Source: Actinomycetes bacterium
GTDB taxonomy: Bacteria; Actinomycetota; Actinomycetes; Actinomycetales; Microbacteriaceae
Assembly (NCBI GenBank): GCA_023386365.1
Contig: JAEWJX010000013.1
Span: 1 to 53,018 of the forward strand
Direction of reading: 5' to 3'
Length of the DNA: 53,018 bases
A program made the position numbers and the translations under genes. This document shows, piece by piece, positions 42,495 through 49,843 of this stretch (position 1 is its first letter; the number at the start of each line of letters is the position of its first letter). The notes below the pieces were generated by a model. It saw only the letters and a list, made by a program, of their open reading frames with translations, was not told the DNA's origin and searched no databases.

Positions 42495-43376
42495 TCACTT
42501 GATGCCCGTGAAGTTGAGCGACTCGACGATGCGTCGGCCGAGGAATACGAGCAGGAGCGCGACCGGGATGACCGACAGCGTGGATGCCGCCATCAGTCCG
42601 GTCCAGTCCGGCTGGGTGTTGGGGGACTGCTGCAGGTACACGCCGAGCGCCACGGTGACGGTGCGCACCGATTCGTCGCGGCCGATGAGCAGCGGCCAGA
42701 GGTAGTCCTTCCACGACCACACCACGGTGATGAGACCGATCGTGATCAGCGGTCCTTGCGCCATCGGCAGCACGACCCGCCAGAAGATGCGGATCTTGCC
42801 GGCGCCGTCGAGCTGGGCGGCCTCTTCGACGTCGCGGGGGATGTTGAGGAAGAACTGCCGCAGGAAGAACAGGGCGAACGGGGTCATGAGCAGGCTGGGC
42901 GCCACCATGCCCCAGACGTTGTTGAGCAGGCCGAGGTCGCGGACGAGCACGAAGTTGGGCAGCAGGGTGAAGATGCCGGGCACCATGAGCGCCGCGATGA
43001 GCACGGCGAACAGGCCCTCCCGGCCCCAGAAGCGCAGCCGGGCGAAGGCGTAGCCGCCCATGGCGCAGAACAGCGTCTGGAAGAACCCGATGAGTGCGGA
43101 GTACAGCACCGAGTTCCACAGGTAGAGGGCGAAGTTGATGGATGCGCCGCTGCCGCCGGCGGCCCGGGTCTCCTCCGGGGAGAGCAGCCCGAGCACGCGG
43201 GCGAAGTTGACCCCGGTGGGGTTGGTGGGCCAGAAGTTGCCCGAGTCGGCGATCATGTCGGCCGCCGGTGTGAGGGCGGACTTCACCATCCAGTAGAAGG
43301 GGAACAGGGTGCTCAGGAGGGCGACGATGAGGATCGCCCAGCCGAGCAGCCGCAGGGGCGTGATGGTCTTCTTCAT
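42495..43376 (-). CDS. ABC sugar transporter permease (MalG-like)
   Basis: This 293-residue CUT1 channel subunit has an N-terminal membrane helix at about residues 10-33. The EAA loop reads EEAAQLDGAGKIRIFWRVVLP. The C terminus GRRIVESLNFTGIK is typical. It starts 10 bp after the stop of the preceding permease and is followed by the binding-protein gene. Substrate by context: alpha-galactosides. Confidence 0.94.
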   Translation of the reverse strand: MKKTITPLRLLGWAILIVALLSTLFPFYWMVKSALTPAADMIADSGNFWPTNPTGVNFARVLGLLSPEETRAAGGSGASINFALYLWNSVLYSALIGFFQTLFCAMGGYAFARLRFWGREGLFAVLIAALMVPGIFTLLPNFVLVRDLGLLNNVWGMVAPSLLMTPFALFFLRQFFLNIPRDVEEAAQLDGAGKIRIFWRVVLPMAQGPLITIGLITVVWSWKDYLWPLLIGRDESVRTVTVALGVYLQQSPNTQPDWTGLMAASTLSVIPVALLLVFLGRRIVESLNFTGIK

Positions 43377-43386
43377 GGCGGTTCCC

Positions 43387-44325
43387 TTAGGCGAGCTGAG
43401 ATTCGGACGCCCGCAGCAGGCGCAGCTGGATGAAGGTGAGCACGCCGAGGATCAGGACGAGCAGGATCGCCATGGTCGCCGCGTAGCCCATGTGGAAGTA
43501 GGTGAACGCCTGTTGGTAGATGTAGTAGTAGATGACGCGTGAGGCGTTGACGGGCCCGCCCTTGGTGGTGACGGCAACGGTGTCGAAGATCTGGAACGAC
43601 CCGATGAGCGACACCACCAGCACGAGCGCGAGGATGGGACGCAGCAGTGGCAGCGTGATCCGGAAGAAGGTGCGGAACTCGCCCGCCCCGTCGATGGCGG
43701 CCGCCTCGTAGGTGTCTTGCGGGATCTGCAGCATGCCCGCGTAGAAGAGCAGCGCGGTGTAGCCCACGTAGGCCCAGGTGTTGATCCCCGCGATGGTGGG
43801 AATGGTGAAGGCCGGGTTGGTGAAGAAGCCGATGGTGTCGAGGCCCATCGAGTCGAGCACCTTGTTCACGAAGCCGAGGTTGGTGTCGAGCAGCCAGAGC
43901 CAGATGAGGCCGACGGTGACGTTCGGCACCAGCCACGGCAGCAGCAGTGTGGTGCGCAGCACGACGGATCGCGTGAGCCGGTGCATGAGGCCGGCGAGCA
44001 CGAGGGCGATGAGGGTCTGCGATCCGACGTTGAGGATGACGTAGTACAGGGTCACCCACATCGAGTTCGCGAACTCGGGGTCGCCGAGTACGTTGACGTA
44101 GTTCTCGAGTCCGACGAATTCGGGTTCGGCGAGGAGGCTGTAGTCGGTGAACGACCACCAGAAGCCGCGGACGGTCGGGTAAAGGTAGAAGATCGCGAAA
44201 CCGATGAGTACCGGTGCGATGAAGAAGAGCGCGACGCGTCCGTCGCCGCGGGGGCGCTTGCGTCGCGGCTGCGGTGCCGCGAGCGCGTCACCTGCGGGGG
44301 CGATGCGTTGCCGTAGGTCGGTCAT
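43387..44325 (-). CDS. ABC sugar transporter permease (MalF-like)
   Basis: This 312-residue CUT1 channel subunit is the first gene of the minus-strand alpha-galactoside operon. Six membrane helices are expected, starting at about residues 30-52. The EAA loop reads YEAAAIDGAGEFRTFFRITLP. The ATG at 44325 faces the ROK regulator across 159 bp that contain a perfect palindrome. As with the other importers here, no ATPase gene is present. Confidence 0.94.
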   Translation of the reverse strand: MTDLRQRIAPAGDALAAPQPRRKRPRGDGRVALFFIAPVLIGFAIFYLYPTVRGFWWSFTDYSLLAEPEFVGLENYVNVLGDPEFANSMWVTLYYVILNVGSQTLIALVLAGLMHRLTRSVVLRTTLLLPWLVPNVTVGLIWLWLLDTNLGFVNKVLDSMGLDTIGFFTNPAFTIPTIAGINTWAYVGYTALLFYAGMLQIPQDTYEAAAIDGAGEFRTFFRITLPLLRPILALVLVVSLIGSFQIFDTVAVTTKGGPVNASRVIYYYIYQQAFTYFHMGYAATMAILLVLILGVLTFIQLRLLRASESQLA

Positions 44326-44437
44326 CGGGGCCTCTCAGCGCCCCGCGGGTGTGGCCGGCATTGGCGCGTTCTGGTACGTGGATCGCCCGTTTCGGACGAG
44401 ATTTCTGCCCGGTTCTTTCGCTAGAGTTGGGCGAGCG

Positions 44438-44466
44438 GGATTAATAATCCAACATGGCGATATAAA
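44438..44466. promoter_or_regulatory. Palindromic operator and promoter before the ROK gene
   Basis: A perfect 13-bp palindrome GGATTA-A-TAATCC lies at 44438-44450 in an otherwise GC-rich region. The AT-rich TATAAA (44461-44466) could be the -10 of the ROK gene. The ribosome-binding site GGGGAGG is visible just before the ATG at 44485. The palindrome is the best candidate for ROK binding, controlling itself and the divergent ABC/GH36 operon. It differs from the long AT-rich NagC/XylR sites of other ROK proteins. Confidence 0.55.
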
Positions 44467-44484
44467 ACGCAAGGGGAGGTCCGA

Positions 44485-45693
44485 ATGAGTCGAGAGGCCA
44501 TGGTCGGCGCATCGACGGCGTCGATGGGCAGCCGGTCGCTGCTGCGCAGGATGAACTCCCTCGGCGTACTCCGCGCGGTCATGGCGGAACCGCAGACCCT
44601 CCGCGGCCTCAGCACCTCATCCGGACTGTCGCGCACCGCCGTCGACGCCGTCGTCTCCGACCTCACCTCGATGGGGTGGCTCACCGCATCCGATCCCGCC
44701 GGCGCCCGCAGCGTCGGCCGCCCCGCCATGACCTACAGCATGTCCGCGGATGTGGGCTGCATGCTCTCCGTCGACATCGGCGCCAACCACGTGTTCGCGG
44801 TGGTGACCGACCTCACCGGCAAGGTGCTCGGTCAACTCTCCGACGACGTCTCCGAAGACGACGACGCCGACTCCCGCATCGAGGCGACGCTGCAGCTGTG
44901 CGACCGCCTGCTCGGTGACCTCCACCTGGATCGCGCCGCCCCCTGGATCGTCGCGATCGGCTCACCCGGCTCCATCGGCTCCGACGGCAGTGTGCGGCAC
45001 TTCGGCGGCACCGGCATGCCCGGATGGGTGGGGCTCAACCTGCGCGACCGCTTCGCATCCGAGTTCGCCGGAGCCGTGCTGGTCGAGGGTGACGTGCCGC
45101 TCGGCGCGCACGCGGAACTCGCGTTCGGGGCTGCCCGCGGGCTCAACGACGTGGTCTACGTGCTCTGCGGCCGCCGCACCTCCGGTGCCGCCATCGTGAA
45201 CGGAAAGGTGCACCGCGGGGTGAACGGTGCCGCAGGGACGGTCGGCGAGATGCCCGAACTGAAGTGGGCCGAACTCAACGAGCTGTACGGACAAGACGTG
45301 CTGAGTCTGCCGCGCCCCACCCGGGAGCAGATCTTCGACCTCGCTCGCGCCGGCGACCCGGCGGCGCTCGCCGCCGTCGACGAGTTCGCCGACGACCTCG
45401 CCACGGGCGCGGCGGCCATGACCCTCGCCATCGACCCGGAACTGCTCGTCGTGGGTGGGGGCTCGGCTCCCGGAGCCGACGTGTTCCTGCCCCGGTTCAC
45501 CGAGACGCTCGCATCCATCTGCCCGCTGCCGCCCGCCGTGGTGGCGTCGAACCTCGGGTCGGAGGCGGTCGCTATGGGAGGCATCAGCCTCGCCGCGCAG
45601 CGCCTCGACCATGTGCTCGAGGAGGCGGTGCGCACCCAAGGCGCCTTCCCCGACCCCACCGAAGCGCGGGCGCTGGTGCACGCGGCGGTGTGA
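44485..45693 (+). CDS. ROK family transcriptional regulator
   Basis: This 402-residue sugar-responsive regulator has an N-terminal winged helix (about 15-75, LGVLRAVMAEPQTLRGLSTS) and a C-terminal ROK domain (about 90-390, LSVDIGANHVFAVVTDLTG). The usual ROK zinc motif CxCGxxGCxE is absent; the corresponding place after GAAGTVGEMPELK holds no cysteines, and the GH dyad is lost. It is therefore a sensor, not a sugar kinase. It is divergent from the alpha-galactoside importer/GH36 operon and probably represses it. The inducer is likely galactose or the imported oligosaccharide. Confidence 0.92.
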   Translation: MSREAMVGASTASMGSRSLLRRMNSLGVLRAVMAEPQTLRGLSTSSGLSRTAVDAVVSDLTSMGWLTASDPAGARSVGRPAMTYSMSADVGCMLSVDIGANHVFAVVTDLTGKVLGQLSDDVSEDDDADSRIEATLQLCDRLLGDLHLDRAAPWIVAIGSPGSIGSDGSVRHFGGTGMPGWVGLNLRDRFASEFAGAVLVEGDVPLGAHAELAFGAARGLNDVVYVLCGRRTSGAAIVNGKVHRGVNGAAGTVGEMPELKWAELNELYGQDVLSLPRPTREQIFDLARAGDPAALAAVDEFADDLATGAAAMTLAIDPELLVVGGGSAPGADVFLPRFTETLASICPLPPAVVASNLGSEAVAMGGISLAAQRLDHVLEEAVRTQGAFPDPTEARALVHAAV

Positions 45694-45702
45694 CCACTTC
45701 TG

Positions 45703-46647
45703 TCACGCCCGCCCGTCGAGACCCGGGAATGTCCACTCACCCGAAACCACTTCGGGGCGCGGGCGGTACAGCCGCACCAGGTAGTTCCAGCCGTCGGGGG
45801 TGGGGATGGTGTTGGGGGCGTCGCCATCGCCGAATCGCACGGTGACGCTGCCGTCGTCATTGCGTTCCGCGGTGACCGAGTTGACGCTCGTCACGCCGCG
45901 CTCGTTCGGTTCGAAGTAGCCGTCGCGGTTGTATACGGAGATCGACCAGAACGCGTCCACCGGCACCTCACCCACGGTGAGGCTGTAGTCGCCCGGCGGC
46001 AGGTTCGGTTCCACGTTCAGGTACATGGCCTCGGTCTCGGGAAGGCCGCCCCACCCGGCGGCGGCGCCCAGCAGGTGGTGCAGGGTGTCGGTCTGTTCGC
46101 GGGTGCCGAAGGCGCCTCCGAACCCGGAGGCGAACCGCGCCAACTCGAGCACCGCCTGACGCACCTGCTGGTGGGTGGTGGCATCCCACTCGGGGTGTGT
46201 GAATGGCTCGTTCGAGCGCGTCTGGATCTGCACCAGGTCCTGCAGCCGGTTCACCTCGGCCACGTCATCCGGGTCGTCCGGGTCGACCAGGATGCGCACC
46301 CCGACGATCACGAAGTCCGTGCCAGCCTGCTCCCGTGTGAGTTCGTGGACGCCCGGGTCGTGGAACACCACCGGGATGAAGTGGTCCTGGTTGACGATCA
46401 TCACCGACAGGTAGCGCCCCCCGGCGTCGGGGATGGTGATGTTCGCGCCCTGCGTCACGTCGGCGATGGTCGCGCTGTAGAGGGTGTCGCGGTTCAGTCG
46501 GATGATGGGCTGGTGGTCGAGCGGTGCGGGCTGCCGGTTGATCATCCAGCTGCCCTGGGCCCCGCCGTCGGCGGCGACCCGGTCGAACATCGTGTCCGAT
46601 TCGGCGCGGGCGAAGTTGTCGACGGTGACGGGGATCGGTTCGCTCAT
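45703..46647 (-). CDS. DUF1254/DUF1214 domain protein
   Basis: This 314-residue protein has an N-terminal DUF1254 part (VTVDNFARAESDTMFDRVA, IIRLNRDTLYSATIADV) and a C-terminal DUF1214 part (PVDAFWSISVYNRDGYFEPN, WNYLVRLYRPRPEV). No signal peptide is visible, although many relatives are exported. The ATG at 46647 is chosen (MSEPIP); an in-frame start at 46656 adds three residues. It is convergent with the ROK gene (9 bp apart). Its biochemical role is unknown. Confidence 0.88.
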   Translation of the reverse strand: MSEPIPVTVDNFARAESDTMFDRVAADGGAQGSWMINRQPAPLDHQPIIRLNRDTLYSATIADVTQGANITIPDAGGRYLSVMIVNQDHFIPVVFHDPGVHELTREQAGTDFVIVGVRILVDPDDPDDVAEVNRLQDLVQIQTRSNEPFTHPEWDATTHQQVRQAVLELARFASGFGGAFGTREQTDTLHHLLGAAAGWGGLPETEAMYLNVEPNLPPGDYSLTVGEVPVDAFWSISVYNRDGYFEPNERGVTSVNSVTAERNDDGSVTVRFGDGDAPNTIPTPDGWNYLVRLYRPRPEVVSGEWTFPGLDGRA

Positions 46648-46708
46648 GCGTCGCACGCTATCGGCGGCGCCGTGGGTGCGGCATCACCCGGAGCGGGGGA
46701 TCGGGACG

Positions 46709-47683
46709 CTAGTCCCGCGGGCGCAGACGCACGTTCGGCAGCTCGGGCGCCGGCAGTGCGGCCCCGTCGTATCCGTCGACGTGACCGAACCGGCCGCCGC
46801 GGTCGGCGTCCGCGATCACGTCGCCCTGCCACCGCTCGCGGAACGCGACGATCTCGTCGTGGGTGCGGCCGACGAAGTTCCACCACATGACGATCGGTTC
46901 GCCGAATGGCGCCCCGCCGATGACGAGCACGCGGAGCGGTCCGGCGGTCGCCTCGATGCGCAGAGTGTCGGGGCCGGCGGGCACGACGCCCAGGTGGTGG
47001 GCGGGCACGTCGGCGCCGTTGAGGCGGGCGGGTTCGTGGTCGACGACGAGCCCGTACTCGAAGCCGGGGTCGGCGGGCAGGTCGACGGATGCGCCGGCCG
47101 GCAAGTCGAGCTGCGCCGCCACGAGGGGCGTGTACGTGGTGACGGGGGAGGTGACCCCGAGCCACGAGCCCACGAACACGCGCAGGGTGGCGTCGCCGAC
47201 GGTCGCGACATCCGCCACATGGTGTTCGAAGAACGGTGCACCCCCGCGGGCGGTGTCGGGGAGGGCGGTCCACAGTTGCACGCCGTGCAGCGCATCCGCC
47301 GCCGTCGTCGACACCTCGGAGTGCTGGATGCCGCCGCCGGCGGTCATCAGGTTCACCTGGCCTGGGGCGATCAGCTGGTGCGCGCCGGTGGAGTCGCGGT
47401 GCTCGATCTGGCCCGCGTAGAGCCAGCTCACCGTCTGCAGGCCGGTGTGCGGATGCGGCGGGGTGTCCATGGTGCCGGCGCGCGGGGTGGGGGTGGGCCC
47501 GTACGAGTCGACGAAGCACCACGCCCCGATGAGGGAGCGTTTGCGTTGCGGCAGCGTGCGCCGAACGAGCAGAGCTCGCGGCCCGCCGAGCGGAACCTCT
47601 CGCGGTTCGAGCACCTCGACGCCGCTCGTCGTCGGGTCGACGACGCACACGAGCTCCTGCGGCTCCTTCTCGAGGTTGCTCAT
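46709..47683 (-). CDS. Pirin family protein
   Basis: This 324-residue bicupin is a pirin. The N-terminal cupin has the metal-binding histidines in PPHPHTGLQTVSWLYAGQIEH and GGGIQHSEVS. Some pirins are quercetinases or regulate enzyme complexes, so a link to flavonoid breakdown is conceivable. The ATG at 47683 is used; the long in-frame extension to 48094 lies antisense to the lipoprotein gene. It is followed on the same strand by the DUF1254 gene after 61 bp. Confidence 0.92.
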   Translation of the reverse strand: MSNLEKEPQELVCVVDPTTSGVEVLEPREVPLGGPRALLVRRTLPQRKRSLIGAWCFVDSYGPTPTPRAGTMDTPPHPHTGLQTVSWLYAGQIEHRDSTGAHQLIAPGQVNLMTAGGGIQHSEVSTTAADALHGVQLWTALPDTARGGAPFFEHHVADVATVGDATLRVFVGSWLGVTSPVTTYTPLVAAQLDLPAGASVDLPADPGFEYGLVVDHEPARLNGADVPAHHLGVVPAGPDTLRIEATAGPLRVLVIGGAPFGEPIVMWWNFVGRTHDEIVAFRERWQGDVIADADRGGRFGHVDGYDGAALPAPELPNVRLRPRD

Positions 47684-47759
47684 GCCCCGAGAGTAGGCCC
47701 CGAACGGGGGAAGCCGCAGGCGGGGGCTTCTCGCTAGCGTCGGGGCAAGGGGGATGAGG

Positions 47760-48797
47760 ATGCCGCAGGTTCGACGGCGAATGGGGGCGGCGCTCCTGGC
47801 CGCCGCACTCGTATCGACGCTCGCCGGCTGCTCGCTGGTCGAGCAGATCGGCGACGCGCGGGACTCCGTCGAGACGGCAGGCGACCAGGGTGCCGCCCTC
47901 GACCGGCTGAGCGCTGACCTCGCGGCGCTCGACGGTGTCGACGGCGTCGAGATCTCGTCGCACCTCTTCGACTTCCCGCCGACCGCCGAGGTGCGGGTCG
48001 CGATGGCCGAGGGTGCGACCGCGGATGCGTGGGGTGCAGCCGCGGGCCTCGTCGCGGATGCGGTGCACGCGGCGCCGCTGTCGGGTGTGCGCATTGCGGC
48101 AGCGCAGCACGCACCCGACCTGCAGCTGGACTACCCGACGGCGGGCGATATCGACCCGCTCGCGGAGGTCGGCTTCGCGACGGCGCTGAGGGAGGCGATC
48201 GGCCCCGGCCTCGTGGTGGTCGTCGAAGGCGTGGGCGAGGGGTATCGCACGGTCGGCTCGATCGATCGCTCCGACTCCTCCACCACTCTCGGTCTGGTGG
48301 CGAACGCGGATGCGGTGCGTGCGGTGGTCGCGGATGCCGCGGACCGTCCGACGCAGTGGGCGCTGCCGGGTCTCTCCTCGACACTCGTGCCCCCGGACGT
48401 GGTGCTCGCGCTCATCGCGAACAGTCCGTCACCGCTGCCACCGTCGGTGATGCCGGGGGATGTCGTCGATGAGCCGTTCGACGAGCCGTTCCTCTGGTAC
48501 GGCTTCAACAGGGTGGGCGAGGTCGATCAGGTGATCCTCGGCTTCCTGGACCCGGGGGCCACTGCCCCGGCTGACAGCCCGCTCTGGGTCGATTACGTCG
48601 CGCGTGCGCGTTCGGTGCCCGCCGCCGTGGAGGGCACGGTCGTCTTCAACGCGGTGTGGGCGACCGGCGCGGGCATCGTCATGGGTGTCGCCTGCGAGTC
48701 CGCGGGGGCGACGGCCGACGACCGCACGGTGGCGGCGGCCCTGTCGGATGCGGGTCTGGTGCTCGATCACTTCACCGTCGGCGCCTGCGCGGGCTGA
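47760..48797 (+). CDS. Hypothetical lipoprotein
   Basis: This 345-residue protein has a lipoprotein signal (MPQVRRRMGAALLAAAL, lipobox LAGC, C24) and no domain I recognise. The mature part alternates predicted beta strands and helices and is rich in Ala, Asp and Val. A repeated style of segment (ADAVRAVVADAADR, GAAAGLVADAVHAAP) suggests two similar alpha/beta units. I prefer the ATG at 47760, with GGGGG 6 bp upstream, over the ATG at 47754, which touches that run. It is divergent from pirin and ends in a bidirectional terminator. Function unknown. Confidence 0.82.
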   Translation: MPQVRRRMGAALLAAALVSTLAGCSLVEQIGDARDSVETAGDQGAALDRLSADLAALDGVDGVEISSHLFDFPPTAEVRVAMAEGATADAWGAAAGLVADAVHAAPLSGVRIAAAQHAPDLQLDYPTAGDIDPLAEVGFATALREAIGPGLVVVVEGVGEGYRTVGSIDRSDSSTTLGLVANADAVRAVVADAADRPTQWALPGLSSTLVPPDVVLALIANSPSPLPPSVMPGDVVDEPFDEPFLWYGFNRVGEVDQVILGFLDPGATAPADSPLWVDYVARARSVPAAVEGTVVFNAVWATGAGIVMGVACESAGATADDRTVAAALSDAGLVLDHFTVGACAG

Positions 48798-48820
48798 CCC
48801 GCCCTACTCGCGGGGTCAGC
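48793..48820. terminator. Bidirectional terminator hairpin
   Basis: Arms GCTGACCCGC (48793-48802) and GCGGGGTCAGC (48810-48820) form a 10-bp stem with one bulged G. The stop codon of the lipoprotein gene lies in the left arm, and the end of the convergent XRE gene lies in the right arm, so it can serve both. No T tract is present on either side. Confidence 0.6.
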
Positions 48821-49043
48821 GGAGGACGAGCAGGTCGCCGATCTCGCAGTCGAGCGCCTCGCAGATGGCGGTGAGGGTGGAGAAGCGGATGGCGCGGGCG
48901 CGGTCGTTCTTCAGTACGGAAAGGTTCACCAGGCTCACCCCGACGAGCTCTGAGAGGCGGGTCAGCGTCATGCCGCGCTGCTCGAGCAGTTCGTCGAGGC
49001 GGCAGTGCACGCGCCCGTCGTCGTCGGGTTCGGCCGGCGCCAT
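48816..49043 (-). CDS. Small XRE family regulator (YozG-like)
   Basis: This 75-residue single-domain helix-turn-helix protein has CRLDELLEQRGMTLTRLSELVGVS and the C-terminal ICEALDCEIGDLLVL typical of YozG/YdaS-type Cro-like regulators. The ATG at 49043 overlaps the stop of the DUF2975-like gene (ATGA), so the two are translated together. It probably represses their shared promoter through the long palindrome at 49663-49700. Confidence 0.9.
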   Translation of the reverse strand: MAPAEPDDDGRVHCRLDELLEQRGMTLTRLSELVGVSLVNLSVLKNDRARAIRFSTLTAICEALDCEIGDLLVLR

Positions 49044-49654
49044 CACACGAGCCCGTCGGTGTCGCGCTGCAGGCGCTCGCCGGCGCGAGCGACGTAGGCG
49101 AGCGCCAGGATGCCGAAGCCGAGAATGGGCAGAAGCGGCTGGAACTCGAACGCGGGGAGCGCGATCCCGCCGAGGGCGTCGTTCAGTTCGCCGGCGGCCA
49201 TCATCCGTCCGAGTCCGCCGAGACCTTGGGCGAGCAGGCTGCCGAGCGCGACCGCACATCCGGCGACGAGCGCTGCGACCTGCACGGTGCGGTGGAAGGG
49301 GCGGCGCTGCGCCACCCGCCACAGCACGTTGCCGAGGCTGGCGGTGACGAGCGCGATGGCGAGCGCGGCGGCCAGGTCGCCGAGCGTCAGCAGCCAGAGC
49401 GGGCCGGCGGTGAGCTGGTCGGTCCACACGAGCAGCGAGTCGCCGTGGGCGTCGATCACCCCGTCGCCGGTCTCGAGGGGGATGTCGGCCAGCAGGTCAA
49501 TGGGGAACCGGCTGGGGTCGAGGAGGCGGAAGACGGCGTTCACCAGGCCGAGCCCCGCGACGAGCCCGCCGACGAACATGCCGACGATGAGGATCGCCCA
49601 GATGGCGATGCGGTCGCCGCGGTCGACTTCTGCTGCAGCGGGGTTGGCATCCAT
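49043..49654 (-). CDS. DUF2975-like membrane protein
   Basis: This 203-residue protein has four predicted transmembrane helices (about 18-42, 88-112, 125-147, 165-190). It fits the DUF2975 family, which is regularly encoded next to a small XRE regulator. The ATG at 49654 is preceded by AAGGAG. Part of that ribosome-binding site is inside the 3' arm of a large palindrome, so an mRNA hairpin could hide it. The function of the family is unknown; a membrane stress sensor is one possibility. Confidence 0.85.
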   Translation of the reverse strand: MDANPAAAEVDRGDRIAIWAILIVGMFVGGLVAGLGLVNAVFRLLDPSRFPIDLLADIPLETGDGVIDAHGDSLLVWTDQLTAGPLWLLTLGDLAAALAIALVTASLGNVLWRVAQRRPFHRTVQVAALVAGCAVALGSLLAQGLGGLGRMMAAGELNDALGGIALPAFEFQPLLPILGFGILALAYVARAGERLQRDTDGLV

Positions 49655-49662
49655 GATGTCTC

Positions 49663-49700
49663 CTTATCGAATGTCGTTAAACATAACGATTTTCGATAAG
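49663..49700. promoter_or_regulatory. 38-bp palindrome before the DUF2975/XRE operon
   Basis: Arms of 17 bp (49663-49679 and 49684-49700) match at 15 of 17 positions around a 4-nt centre AACA. Each arm reads CTTATCGAA-N2-TCGTTA. The sequence is AT-rich in a GC-rich neighbourhood. On the minus strand it contains a -10-like TATGTT and it ends within the AAGGAG ribosome-binding site of the DUF2975-like gene. It is the obvious autoregulatory site for the small XRE protein. Confidence 0.7.
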
Positions 49701-49750
49701 TCCCGCAAGGCCCGTTCGGCGCGCCTCCCGGCGGGCGGTCAGGCAGGGTG

Positions 49751-49764
49751 CGCCCACGGCGAAC
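49751..49764 (+). promoter_or_regulatory. ClgR-like site before clpC
   Basis: The sequence CGCCCACGGCGAAC lies 80 bp before the clpC start. It fits the core of the ClgR motif as I recall it from Corynebacterium (CGCYNANRGCGWWS). ClgR activates clp genes in actinobacteria. A TATACC at 49801-49806 is a possible -10, and the ribosome-binding site GAGGAG is visible at 49833-49838. Confidence 0.45.
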
Positions 49765-49843
49765 AGGGGCATGCGGGGAGGGAACCCCTCGTTACTCTCG
49801 GTATACCGGCGCGGGCCACCGATCCGCGCTGCGAGGAGTTGAG

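Noticed and set aside
44485..45693. Glucokinase or other ROK sugar kinase
   Set aside because: It has a DNA-binding N-terminal domain and lacks the zinc cysteines and catalytic dyad expected in ROK kinases.
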